64,000 nucleotides of DNA from Rhodospirillales bacterium (GTDB taxonomy: Bacteria; Pseudomonadota; Alphaproteobacteria; Rhodospirillales; Casp-alpha2): the NCBI GenBank assembly GCA_017640505.1, contig JAEPQO010000001.1, positions 1,628,625-1,692,624 on the forward strand. The letters run 5' to 3'. The notes beneath the pieces are model-generated. The model did no database searches. It was not told the DNA's origin and saw only the letters and a list, made by a program, of their open reading frames with translations. Made by a program: the position numbers and the translations under genes. Shown in pieces: positions 53,179 to 61,208 of this stretch. The stretch's first letter is position 1. Each line of letters starts with the position of its first letter.

Positions 53179-54067
53179 GCATGGTGACGTTGAGGGGAGC
53201 TCCCCGGACCGGCTCGTCGTTATCGGCGCCGGCGGGTTTGTCGGTGGTACGATAGCGGATATCGCCGAAAAGGACGGCGTAGAAGTCCTGAGGCTCGGTA
53301 GGAGCGATGTCGACCTGACGTCGCAGGATGCGCCTGAAAAGTTGGCAGGTTTGTTACGTCCGGGAGATGCAATTGTCGCAGCGGCGGCAAGTGCCCCCGT
53401 AAAAAACCTGGATATGTTGCGCGATAACATCGTGCTTTTCGGCAATATTGCGGCGGCGGTGCAGACCCGTGCAAAAGACATCGTCCATGTTCTGAATGTT
53501 TCGTCCGATGCGATTTACGCAGATGAGCCGGTGCCGCTGACTGAGGAAACGCCGGCGGCGCCAGAGAGCTATCACGGGATCATGCACCTAGCTCGCGAAG
53601 TGCACATGAAGACTGTTGTTCCCGTACCGCTTGCGAGTTTGCGCCCAACGCTCATATATGGCGCCGGCGACCCGCACAATGGCTATGGCCCAAATAAGTT
53701 TCGTCGCCAAGCTGCGGCAGGTGAAGAGATCGTTCTCTTTGGCGAAGGCGAAGAGCGTCGCGATCACGTTTTGATCGATGACGTCGCGGACCTCGCTTGG
53801 TTGATGGTCAAGCATCGGTCAACGGGCGCGCTTAACGCGGTAACGGGGGATGTCTCCACGTTCCGGCAAATCGCAGAATTGGTCGTCGGTCTTTTTCCAG
53901 ATCCAGTCGCGATCAAGGGCTCGCAAAGGACGGGGCCGATGCCGCATAACGGTTATCGGCCGTTTGACAACAAAGCCGTTTCGCAAGCTTTTCCGGATTT
54001 CCGGTTTACCCCGATCGAAGAAGGGTTGAAGCGCGCGCACATGGGTGAATTCGGCGGGGATAGTTGA
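53171..54067 (+). CDS. NAD-dependent epimerase/reductase-like SDR lacking catalytic Lys
   Basis: 298 aa SDR. NAD loop GAGGFVGG at 19-26 and NVSSDAIYA near 109-117 as in dTDP-4-keto-rhamnose reductase-type proteins. In the active-site helix the Tyr is Y134 but the Lys four residues later is M138 (YHGIM), with RE further on. SLRPTLIYGAGDPHNGYGPNKF and DHVLIDDVADLAWL are typical later segments. It may be a reductase with altered chemistry or a binding protein. The ATG lies inside the preceding gene; the stop overlaps the methyltransferase ATG (TGATG). Confidence 0.78.
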   Translation: MLEHGDVEGSSPDRLVVIGAGGFVGGTIADIAEKDGVEVLRLGRSDVDLTSQDAPEKLAGLLRPGDAIVAAAASAPVKNLDMLRDNIVLFGNIAAAVQTRAKDIVHVLNVSSDAIYADEPVPLTEETPAAPESYHGIMHLAREVHMKTVVPVPLASLRPTLIYGAGDPHNGYGPNKFRRQAAAGEEIVLFGEGEERRDHVLIDDVADLAWLMVKHRSTGALNAVTGDVSTFRQIAELVVGLFPDPVAIKGSQRTGPMPHNGYRPFDNKAVSQAFPDFRFTPIEEGLKRAHMGEFGGDS

Positions 54068-54717
54068 TGGCTGAAGTTGACTTGTTGAGGTCTTTGCCGC
54101 GCGCCAAGAGAAACATCGAGAAGCGCAAGGATGCAAAAGACCCCGAGGTCGTCCGTATCGCGAGAGAATACGGCGAGTTGTTTTTCGATGGGCCTCGCGA
54201 CTACGGGTACGGGGGCTATCGGTACGATGGCCGATGGGTGCCCGTTGCAAGTGACATCATCGCGCATTTCGGTCTGAAGCCTGGTGCGCGTGTTTTGGAT
54301 ATCGGTTGTGCAAAGGGATTTCTCGTTAAAGACCTGCTGAGCCAGGGCATGGATGCCTATGGTCTCGATATCTCAAATTATGCGCTTATGAATTGTGAAC
54401 CGGAAGTGGTCGGCCGATTGCATTTGGGGTCCGCGGTTAGCTTGCCGTTTCCGGACAATAGTTTCGACTGCGTGTTGTCGTTAAACACGATCCATAACTT
54501 CAAACGCCCCGACGCGATCACGGCCATGAAGGAAATTCAGCGCCTTTGCAACGGGAAGGCATTTGTTCAAGTCGACAGTTACCATACGGCGGAGCAGAAA
54601 GAGATTTTTGAAAGCTGGGTGTTGACCGCTGAATTTCACGATTACCCCGACGAATGGGTCAAGCTATTCGATGAAGCCGGTTACACGGGAGACTATTTTT
54701 GGACCGTTATCGAATGA
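54067..54717 (+). CDS. class I SAM-dependent methyltransferase
   Basis: 216 aa. SAM motif I is VLDIGCAKGFLVKDL near residue 78-92; DAYGLDISNYAL is motif II and FPDNSFDCVLSLNTIHNF motif III/IV, a type-11 methyltransferase pattern. The N-terminal 60 residues are charged and contain a Tyr/Gly-rich stretch (DYGYGGYRYDG). O- or N-methylation of the sugar is likely. TGATG overlap with the previous gene. Confidence 0.83.
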   Translation: MAEVDLLRSLPRAKRNIEKRKDAKDPEVVRIAREYGELFFDGPRDYGYGGYRYDGRWVPVASDIIAHFGLKPGARVLDIGCAKGFLVKDLLSQGMDAYGLDISNYALMNCEPEVVGRLHLGSAVSLPFPDNSFDCVLSLNTIHNFKRPDAITAMKEIQRLCNGKAFVQVDSYHTAEQKEIFESWVLTAEFHDYPDEWVKLFDEAGYTGDYFWTVIE

Positions 54718-54741
54718 ACTTGCCGATGCGTTGACTGATAA

Positions 54742-55230
54742 ATGATGCAATCTGGCGACAATAATTTTTTATTCTCGACTGACGGAGAAGTCCTCGAAAT
54801 GGGCGATGCTGTCGCTGCATTCATTGTAGACGAGTGCGGGCGCTATCTTATGCAGCACCGCGACGAAATACCGGGAATATTTTATCCTGGATTTTGGAGT
54901 TTATTTGGTGGGGCCGTCGATCACGGCGAAAGCGACCGGGAAGCACTTCAACGTGAACTTCTTGAAGAACTGGGATTGGATGTCGGGGACATCAAGCCTG
55001 TGCATAATTTTATCTTCGACCTTACCGACATGGGTGGGCAGGCTCACCAACGGCGGTACTTTGAGCTCACGGTAAACAGCAATGAAGCGCAAAACTTCAA
55101 ACTGGCGGAAGGCCAAGGATTCGCGTTCTTTGAGGCGCCGACGTTGCTTTCTGAACATCGTGTTACGCCGTATGATGCCTTTGCCGTTTGGATTCACTAT
55201 ATGGACCGGTTTTCACGGATAAAGCCTTGA
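54742..55230 (+). CDS. Nudix hydrolase
   Basis: 162 aa. The Nudix box is complete at about residues 56-78: GGAVDHGESDREALQ then RELLEELGL, with every metal-binding Glu. Residues before it (YLMQHRDEIPGIFYPGFWSLFGG) resemble 8-oxo-dGTPase/GDP-mannose hydrolase relatives. In a sugar locus it may hydrolyse a nucleotide sugar or clear a side product. ATG ATG at 54742; 24 nt after the methyltransferase stop. Confidence 0.85.
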   Translation: MMQSGDNNFLFSTDGEVLEMGDAVAAFIVDECGRYLMQHRDEIPGIFYPGFWSLFGGAVDHGESDREALQRELLEELGLDVGDIKPVHNFIFDLTDMGGQAHQRRYFELTVNSNEAQNFKLAEGQGFAFFEAPTLLSEHRVTPYDAFAVWIHYMDRFSRIKP

Positions 55231-55302
55231 GCGTGCACGTGTTGAACCGCATTATCCCTTTCTGGACCCGAGTAAGAAATCATTGGAAAATTTGAGGGCG
55301 AT

Positions 55303-56298
55303 ATGAGCCAGAAGACGTACTGTATTTTGGGTGGTGGCGGAAGCTTTGGCATTCATACCGCAATGTACCTGCTTGAAAATGCCAATCCCAAGAAAGTCAT
55401 TGGAATTGGGCGAAATGGACTTCGAAGTGAACCGTTCTCGCTTAATGTTGATGCGCGCGATGGCTATGAGTATTACGCGCGGCATCTGACATATGAACTT
55501 GATCTGCTGCTCGAGGTCCTTGATCGCGAAAAGCCGGATGTGATTATCAATTACGCCGCCCAGGGCGAGGGGGCCGTTTCATGGAAGCATTCGTGGCGAT
55601 TTTTCGAGACCAATTCGATGGGACTTGCGCGCCTGACCGAGGAGTTGATGTCGCGAGACTGGCTTGATCGCTTCATCCAGATCGGCACATCGGAGATGTA
55701 TGGTTCGGTAAACCATGCCGTGACAGAAGATGAGCCGATCAAACCTTCCAGTCCATATGCGGCATCGAAAGTCGCCTTTGATATGTACCTGATGTCGGTG
55801 CACAAGTTTCTTCAATTCCCCATGAATATCATCCGGCCATCGAATGCATACTGTCCGGGGCAATTGCTGCATCGGGTCATTCCGAAGGCCATTTTGTGTG
55901 GATTAACCGGACAAAAACTTCCTCTCCACGGTGGAGGGAAAGCCGAAAAGTCATACATTCACGCAAGAGACCTGGGACGGGCGATCCATCTTGTGGCCGA
56001 GGGGGCGCCGCTCGGGACCGTTTACAACGCGGGACCCGAAACCCCCACATCGATACGTGAGGTCGTCGAGCGCTGCGCCGGTGCCCTGAACATGCCGTTT
56101 GAGTCGTTGTGCGAAGTCACGGAGGACCGGCTCGGCCAGGATTCCCGCTATTGGCTTGATTCGTCCGCCATCAAGGAAGCGGTTGGTTGGGAGCCGCAAA
56201 TCGGGTGGGACGAAGGACTCGCGGAAATGGTCGATTGGGGGAAGCAGTATTTGAATCAGATAAAGGACGTGCCTACCGACTATGTGCTTCGGGGCTGA
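55303..56298 (+). CDS. NDP-sugar 4,6-dehydratase/epimerase-type SDR
   Basis: 331 aa extended SDR. The Rossmann loop is LGGGGSFGIH (9-18), an unusual GGGSFG form. IQIGTSEMYGS near 125 (Thr-Ser-Glu as in sugar 4,6-dehydratases) and YAASKVAFD near 152 follow, then RPSNAYCPGQ and SYIHARDLGRAIH. The TSE triad and YxxxK suggest a dehydratase that makes a 4-keto-6-deoxy sugar, which would feed the aminotransferase 21 nt downstream. GAGGGCG precedes the ATG. Confidence 0.83.
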   Translation: MSQKTYCILGGGGSFGIHTAMYLLENANPKKVIGIGRNGLRSEPFSLNVDARDGYEYYARHLTYELDLLLEVLDREKPDVIINYAAQGEGAVSWKHSWRFFETNSMGLARLTEELMSRDWLDRFIQIGTSEMYGSVNHAVTEDEPIKPSSPYAASKVAFDMYLMSVHKFLQFPMNIIRPSNAYCPGQLLHRVIPKAILCGLTGQKLPLHGGGKAEKSYIHARDLGRAIHLVAEGAPLGTVYNAGPETPTSIREVVERCAGALNMPFESLCEVTEDRLGQDSRYWLDSSAIKEAVGWEPQIGWDEGLAEMVDWGKQYLNQIKDVPTDYVLRG

Positions 56299-56319
56299 TG
56301 CAAGCTAAGGGCGGGTACT

Positions 56320-57531
56320 GTGACGAATAATACATCACTAGCAATCCACGGTGGTAATCCGGTTCGCGCTGAACCGATGCCGGCTCGGTACGCCATTGGT
56401 GAGGCCGAGAAACAGATGATCCAAGAGGTCTTGGCGTTCTACGAGGAACGAGGCCTTGATCCGGGGTATCAAGGTGAATTCGAAGCGCGATATTGCGAGG
56501 CGTTTAGTAATTACCTTGGAGGCGGTCACGCTGATGCCGTTGCGACGGGCACTGTCGCGGTATATGTGGCCATCGCGGCAGCCTCGTTACCTCAAGGGAG
56601 TGAAGTCTTGGTGTCCCCAATTACGGACTCCGGAACGTTAAGTGCAATCTTGATGAATGGCTTGGTGCCACGCCCGGTTGATAGCGGGGTAAACTCCTTC
56701 AATGTGACATCTGCCACAGTGCGCGACGCTTTGACGGACAATACATCGGCGGCGGTTCTGGTCCATTGCGCAGGGCAAGCTATTTCTGACATCGCGGAGA
56801 TCGCATCTCTATTGCGGGATTCTGGTATCAAATTGATCGAGGATTGCTCGCAATCGCACGGTGCGGAGGTGAGTGGCGCAAAGGTTGGAACTTTTGGTGA
56901 TATTTCGGCGTTTTCGACGATGTATCGAAAAGCCCATATTACAGGTGCGTCCGGCGGCGTTGTTTTTAGCCGGGATGAAAATCTATACCGAATGGCGCTG
57001 GCGCACGCGGACCGGGGCAAGCCAACTTGGGAGCCGGGTTTTGATTTTCGCGATCCTCGTAAATTCTTGTTTCCGGCATTAAATCTGCATACGGACGAGA
57101 TATCTTGTGGCATCGGGCTCGCTTCGCTGGCTCGGTTGGACGAGGTCCGGCAGGCACGATTGCGCTACGTGGCGGCGGTCTGCGACGCTCTTGACGAAAT
57201 CGCCGGTGTTGCCAGTTACGGATATTCCGGCGACGATTCGCCTTTTTTTCAGCCCGTCATGGTCGAGTCGGGCGCAATAAAGTGCGACAAAACATCGTTT
57301 GCCGAAGCTGTTATGGCTGAAGGTATAGCCATTAATCCGCATTATCGATATCTGATCGTCGATTGGCCCTGGCTCACCCCCTATTTTTCGACGCCTGTTG
57401 ATACACCTAACGCGCGTCACGTTATTGATAACTCATTCAATCTGTACGTGAATGAAAAGTACGACGACGCCGAGGCGAAAGATACGATTGCCGCTATCAA
57501 AAAAGTATCGGAATACTTTGGAATAGCCTGA
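56320..57531 (+). CDS. DegT/DnrJ/EryC1/StrS-family sugar aminotransferase
   Basis: 403 aa PLP enzyme from a GTG. The N-terminus LAIHGGNPVRAEPMPARY is typical of this family. IEDCSQSHGAEVSG near 173-186 contains the pyridine-ring Asp and Gln. K204 in STMYRKAHITGASGG is the Schiff-base Lys. It transfers an amino group to a keto-sugar nucleotide. It follows the 4,6-dehydratase-type gene by 21 nt, a usual pair for making amino-deoxy sugars. Confidence 0.88.
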   Translation: MTNNTSLAIHGGNPVRAEPMPARYAIGEAEKQMIQEVLAFYEERGLDPGYQGEFEARYCEAFSNYLGGGHADAVATGTVAVYVAIAAASLPQGSEVLVSPITDSGTLSAILMNGLVPRPVDSGVNSFNVTSATVRDALTDNTSAAVLVHCAGQAISDIAEIASLLRDSGIKLIEDCSQSHGAEVSGAKVGTFGDISAFSTMYRKAHITGASGGVVFSRDENLYRMALAHADRGKPTWEPGFDFRDPRKFLFPALNLHTDEISCGIGLASLARLDEVRQARLRYVAAVCDALDEIAGVASYGYSGDDSPFFQPVMVESGAIKCDKTSFAEAVMAEGIAINPHYRYLIVDWPWLTPYFSTPVDTPNARHVIDNSFNLYVNEKYDDAEAKDTIAAIKKVSEYFGIA

Positions 57532-57709
57532 CCGATATAACTCCAGCGGGAGTATTATCTGACTATGCGCCGCTTGATCTTCGGGGATTGATGATCGTCT
57601 ATCGATATGCGAGATATCTTCTCACAGACATGATCAAGATTCAGTAACGTAAAGAGCCATTTGCCCGTTTCTCATGACGTGAACTTCGCATTTTGCAGAG
57701 GGATTATCC
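57532..57709. other. intergenic gap before radical SAM gene
   Basis: 178 nt, AT-rich. A short inverted repeat, ACTCC with GGAGT around an AGCG loop (57540-57553), has no T-run and is too weak to call a terminator. An internal promoter for the downstream genes is possible because this is the largest gap in the plus arm after 40 kb. Confidence 0.35.
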
Positions 57710-58735
57710 GTGGATCACGAAAAACCGATAGCGAATAGGATGCCGCCGCGGGTTCTCATCGACATATCCGGGAAATGCAACCTGCGGTGCCCGATGTGTT
57801 TGGTGCATGGACTCGATGACCAAGGGCTTAAATCACTCGCAATCGGCGACATGAACTTCGATGCCGTGCAATCAATTATCAACGAGTTGCCCGAAGGGCA
57901 TTCGATGATTCAGCCAAACATGTGGGGCGAGCCAACTTTGGCGCCCAATTTCCGCGAACACATTGAGGCGATGAAGGCGCGTAAGCAGGCGATTGCGCTG
58001 AATACGAACGGCCTAACGCTCAACGAGAAAATGCAGGAATTCGTGTGCGATGTAGAGGTCGACTCGGTTTTTTTCAGCATAGATGCGGTCACGAAAGAAA
58101 CCCTGAAGAAAGTACGCGGCATTGATAAGCTGGAAAAGATCGAACGAAACTTGCTAAGTCTGCTCGCCGTCCGCGGCGAACGCCCTCTGCCGCGGATTGG
58201 GGCAACTTTCACGATCCAAGAGGCGAACGAACAAGAGGTTGAAGCGTTCATTGATCGTTGGGTGCCGCATGTCGACGTGGTCCGGATTGGCAGTGTGTTT
58301 GAGGATGGGAAACTGCGAGGCGTCGATGTCGACGAGCAACGGATTCCGTGTCCGGCGTTGTACACGACTTTACCTATTCACTATGACGGCGACGCCTTGA
58401 TCTGCTGTCTTGATGGTTTGGCGGAGCACCGTATCGGCAACGTTCTTAAGGATGGGGTCGAGGCAGTTTGGAATGGCAAAGAAATGAACCGGGTTCGTCA
58501 GTTACATGAAGAGGGGCGCTGGGATGAAGTCCCGCTTTGCAAGGATTGCAATGCCTGGGCCGGCCACGTTTACGAAGAGGTCATTGAAGAGCGCGCGGGT
58601 GTCAAACTCTTGGTGCGCCGCTCGGCGCAGTTTGAGTATTACAATCGGGTAGACCGCCTCGATAGTTGGAGCGAGGACCTCAAAGGTCACAAGCCGCCAG
58701 ATCATGAAAAGATAAAAGAATTAGTCAATGAATGA
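57710..58735 (+). CDS. radical SAM protein with SPASM-like C-terminus
   Basis: 341 aa from a GTG with GAGGGA upstream. The [4Fe-4S] radical SAM motif is C23-NLR-C27-PM-C30. The Gly-rich SAM segment and the TIM-barrel half (about 15-220) are recognisable. Cysteines C219-type (IPCPALYTT), C231-C232 (LICCLDG) and the CKDC pair near 282 form a SPASM-like auxiliary-cluster region. Targets of such enzymes include peptides, sugars and cofactors; in this locus a sugar dehydration, epimerisation or methylation is possible. The substrate is unknown. Confidence 0.83.
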   Translation: MDHEKPIANRMPPRVLIDISGKCNLRCPMCLVHGLDDQGLKSLAIGDMNFDAVQSIINELPEGHSMIQPNMWGEPTLAPNFREHIEAMKARKQAIALNTNGLTLNEKMQEFVCDVEVDSVFFSIDAVTKETLKKVRGIDKLEKIERNLLSLLAVRGERPLPRIGATFTIQEANEQEVEAFIDRWVPHVDVVRIGSVFEDGKLRGVDVDEQRIPCPALYTTLPIHYDGDALICCLDGLAEHRIGNVLKDGVEAVWNGKEMNRVRQLHEEGRWDEVPLCKDCNAWAGHVYEEVIEERAGVKLLVRRSAQFEYYNRVDRLDSWSEDLKGHKPPDHEKIKELVNE

Positions 58736-58813
58736 TCGGATGGACACCATTTCTGGTGCCCGAAATTAGCGTCCCGCCGGTATGTTCAATCGACGCAAAC
58801 AAGGAATTTCCCA

Positions 58814-60442
58814 ATGATTGTTCTCGGCTTGCACGGTGGCGTGACGCTTGGCCAACATGAACCGGGCGCGGCGATTGCGGTGAATGGTCGGATTGTCGCT
58901 GCTTGCGAAGAAGAGCGCTATCTCCGGATCAAATCCGCCTATGGACACCTGCCGCTTTATTCCATTGATGCGTGCCTTCGTATCGCCGGAATTTCGATGG
59001 CCGATGTGGATTTGATCGTTACGCCTGGCGAGACTTACGACGATTTCGCCGAACGGATCGATATCTACATTCGCCATACCTACGGGGTTTGCCCCAGAAT
59101 TGAGCGGATTCACCACCAGCTAGCTCACTTGGCAGCCGCCTTCTACGGTTCCGGATACGACACTGCCTGCTGTGTCTCCTTGGACGCTACTGGCGATGGA
59201 TCGTGCGGTATGATCGGCTATGCGAGCCGTGAGGGCGGCATAAAAGTGCTTGAAACCCGGCCGACCTCAGAGTCCATCGGTTTCTTCTATACATTGATGA
59301 CGTACTACTTGGGTTTTGGTGACGGTGACGAGTATAAGGTCATGGGGTTGGCGCCTTACGGCGAGCCGACTGTAGACCTTACTGCGTTGATAGAACCGTC
59401 TCAAAACGGATGGAATTTCGATTGGTCTTTCGTGCGCGAGAACCCGCCGGTGAGATCGCCGTTCGAGCCGCTGTACGCGGCAAAAATCGAATCCGTTATC
59501 GGGCAGCCACGCCGCCAGCCCGGGGCACCTATGACTCAGTTCTATAGCGATGTCGCTCATTCCGTACAGGACATGACGGAAAAATGCATCGTGTCTATGA
59601 TGGAATATGTGAAGGCTGGCTATCCGGATGAACCGAACCTTGTCTTCGGGGGCGGTGTTGCTTTGAACTGCAAAGCGAATGCCGAAATTTTGAAATCAAA
59701 TCTGTTCGAAAATGTTTACGTGCCCCCGGTGTCATCGGACCGCGGATTGGCGCTTGGTGCCGCGTATTACGGAGCGACGATCCTTGGAGACAAACCGTGG
59801 CCGCTGAATGATGCATACACCGGAGAGGAGTATTCGGACGCTGCGATCGCGGAGGAACTCGAAGCGAATGGCATACCGTATCGAAGCGTCGATGATCCTG
59901 CCGAGGTCGCTGCAAAATTAATAGCAGAGGGCCGCGTGATCGGATGGCATCAATACAGGTCAGAAGCCGGTGCGCGGGCTTTGGGCGCTCGCTCAATCCT
60001 GGCGGCTTGCACGGATAGCGAAATGAAGAACCGGGTCAATGCTCGGGTTAAATATCGCGAGGAATTTCGCCCGTTCGCACCGGCAACGATCGCTGAGGCC
60101 GCGACGGAATATTTCGATACGGGTGGTCAGGACTTTCCATATATGTGCTTTACCGTACCCGCCGCGTCCGGAGCCGAAAAAATTATCCCATCGGTAATTC
60201 ATGTCGACGGTACGGCACGACTTCAGACGGTTCGTAGCTCCGACAATGAATTATATTACCAAACGATCAAAAGGTACGGAGAGATGACGGGCGTGCCCGT
60301 TATTATGAACACGAGCTTCAATCTGAAAGGGCAGCCGATCGTTGAGACACCCCGGGATGCGATCATGACATTCTTCGGCTGTGGGATCGATGCCCTGGTA
60401 ATCGGAAATTTTGTTGTAGATAAACCAAATGGTTGCGCATAA
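58814..60442 (+). CDS. carbamoyltransferase (NodU/CmcH family), second copy
   Basis: 542 aa. Starts IVLGLHGGVTLGQHEPGAAIAVNG. His-rich metal site HHQLAHLAAAFYGSGYD near 98-114, LDATGDGSCGMIGY near 125, YKVMGLAPYGEP near 176, and the C-terminal SEAGARALGARSILA and NTSFNLKGQPIV. It is a complete carbamoyltransferase, distinct from the copy at 33397-35064 and without DUF5989 or SxtJ partners. AAGGAA precedes the ATG. It ends with a 14-nt overlap with the acetyltransferase gene. Confidence 0.9.
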   Translation: MIVLGLHGGVTLGQHEPGAAIAVNGRIVAACEEERYLRIKSAYGHLPLYSIDACLRIAGISMADVDLIVTPGETYDDFAERIDIYIRHTYGVCPRIERIHHQLAHLAAAFYGSGYDTACCVSLDATGDGSCGMIGYASREGGIKVLETRPTSESIGFFYTLMTYYLGFGDGDEYKVMGLAPYGEPTVDLTALIEPSQNGWNFDWSFVRENPPVRSPFEPLYAAKIESVIGQPRRQPGAPMTQFYSDVAHSVQDMTEKCIVSMMEYVKAGYPDEPNLVFGGGVALNCKANAEILKSNLFENVYVPPVSSDRGLALGAAYYGATILGDKPWPLNDAYTGEEYSDAAIAEELEANGIPYRSVDDPAEVAAKLIAEGRVIGWHQYRSEAGARALGARSILAACTDSEMKNRVNARVKYREEFRPFAPATIAEAATEYFDTGGQDFPYMCFTVPAASGAEKIIPSVIHVDGTARLQTVRSSDNELYYQTIKRYGEMTGVPVIMNTSFNLKGQPIVETPRDAIMTFFGCGIDALVIGNFVVDKPNGCA

Positions 60443-61208
60443 CGGAAAGCAGAAAATTTGGGCGATGTTGGAGGCCTGCCGTATACGCCCAAATTCTTGC
60501 CTGCTGGTCCACAGTGCGTTTCGGCGCTTTTCGCGAGCAGGGTTTGCAGTAGACGATGTGCTTGAAGCGCTCACCGACTATATGTCGGCGGGGACTTTGC
60601 TCCTGCCGACGATGTCTTGGCGCTATACCAATCAAAAAAATCCTTTTTTCCACGAAATATCGACGCCGTCAAACACCGGTATTCTGAGTGAGGGTTTTCG
60701 GCAAAATCTTGCCGAGCGGCGAAGCCTGCACCCCACTCATTCGGTGGCCGGCATTGGCCGAGATCTGGATTATTTTTTAGGCGAGCATCATCTTGACCGG
60801 ACCCCTTGCGGAGCAAGAAGTCCTTTTAAGCGATTGATCGACGCGGATGGTCAGATACTTATGATGGGTATTGGCATGGATTGCTGCACGCTGCTTCACC
60901 AAGCCGAAGAAGAAGTTGCCATCGACGTTTATTTAAAGGGTGAATCGGAGGCCGTCGAATATACCAGCACGGATAGGAATAATGTGGATCACAAGGTTAC
61001 GGTCCGTCACCACTACCTTATGAAACGCAATTATTGGCAGTATCAAGACCGTCTCCATTATGGGGGACAACTTCGGTCCGTTCGTTGCGGCGCTCCAATC
61101 TGCAATGGCTTCGATGCGCGGGATTTGTCAGCGCTGGCGATAGAGAGTTTACGAGCAGACAAATTTGCCGTACTTGGGTGCGATGGTGATCGATATCGGA
61201 TGATGTGA
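60429..61208 (+). CDS. AAC(3)-fold (Antibiotic_NAT) acetyltransferase, probably sugar-modifying
   Basis: 259 aa. CLLVHSAFRRF near 24-34 and the conserved RRSLHPTHSVAGIG with HPTHSV at 101-106 are signatures of the aminoglycoside 3-N-acetyltransferase fold. Full-length AAC(3) enzymes acetylate amines using acetyl-CoA. Within a glycan locus and after an aminotransferase, N-acetylation of an amino sugar is more likely than drug resistance (inference). It starts inside the carbamoyltransferase gene; its stop overlaps the next GTG. Confidence 0.82.
   Translation: MVAHNGKQKIWAMLEACRIRPNSCLLVHSAFRRFSRAGFAVDDVLEALTDYMSAGTLLLPTMSWRYTNQKNPFFHEISTPSNTGILSEGFRQNLAERRSLHPTHSVAGIGRDLDYFLGEHHLDRTPCGARSPFKRLIDADGQILMMGIGMDCCTLLHQAEEEVAIDVYLKGESEAVEYTSTDRNNVDHKVTVRHHYLMKRNYWQYQDRLHYGGQLRSVRCGAPICNGFDARDLSALAIESLRADKFAVLGCDGDRYRMM

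Noticed and set aside
57540..57553. Terminator hairpin after the aminotransferase gene
   Set aside because: The stem is only 5 bp and is not followed by a T-run.
60429..61208. Aminoglycoside resistance gene
   Set aside because: The AAC(3) fold is present, but the gene is embedded by overlaps in a glycan operon, so sugar acetylation is the simpler reading.
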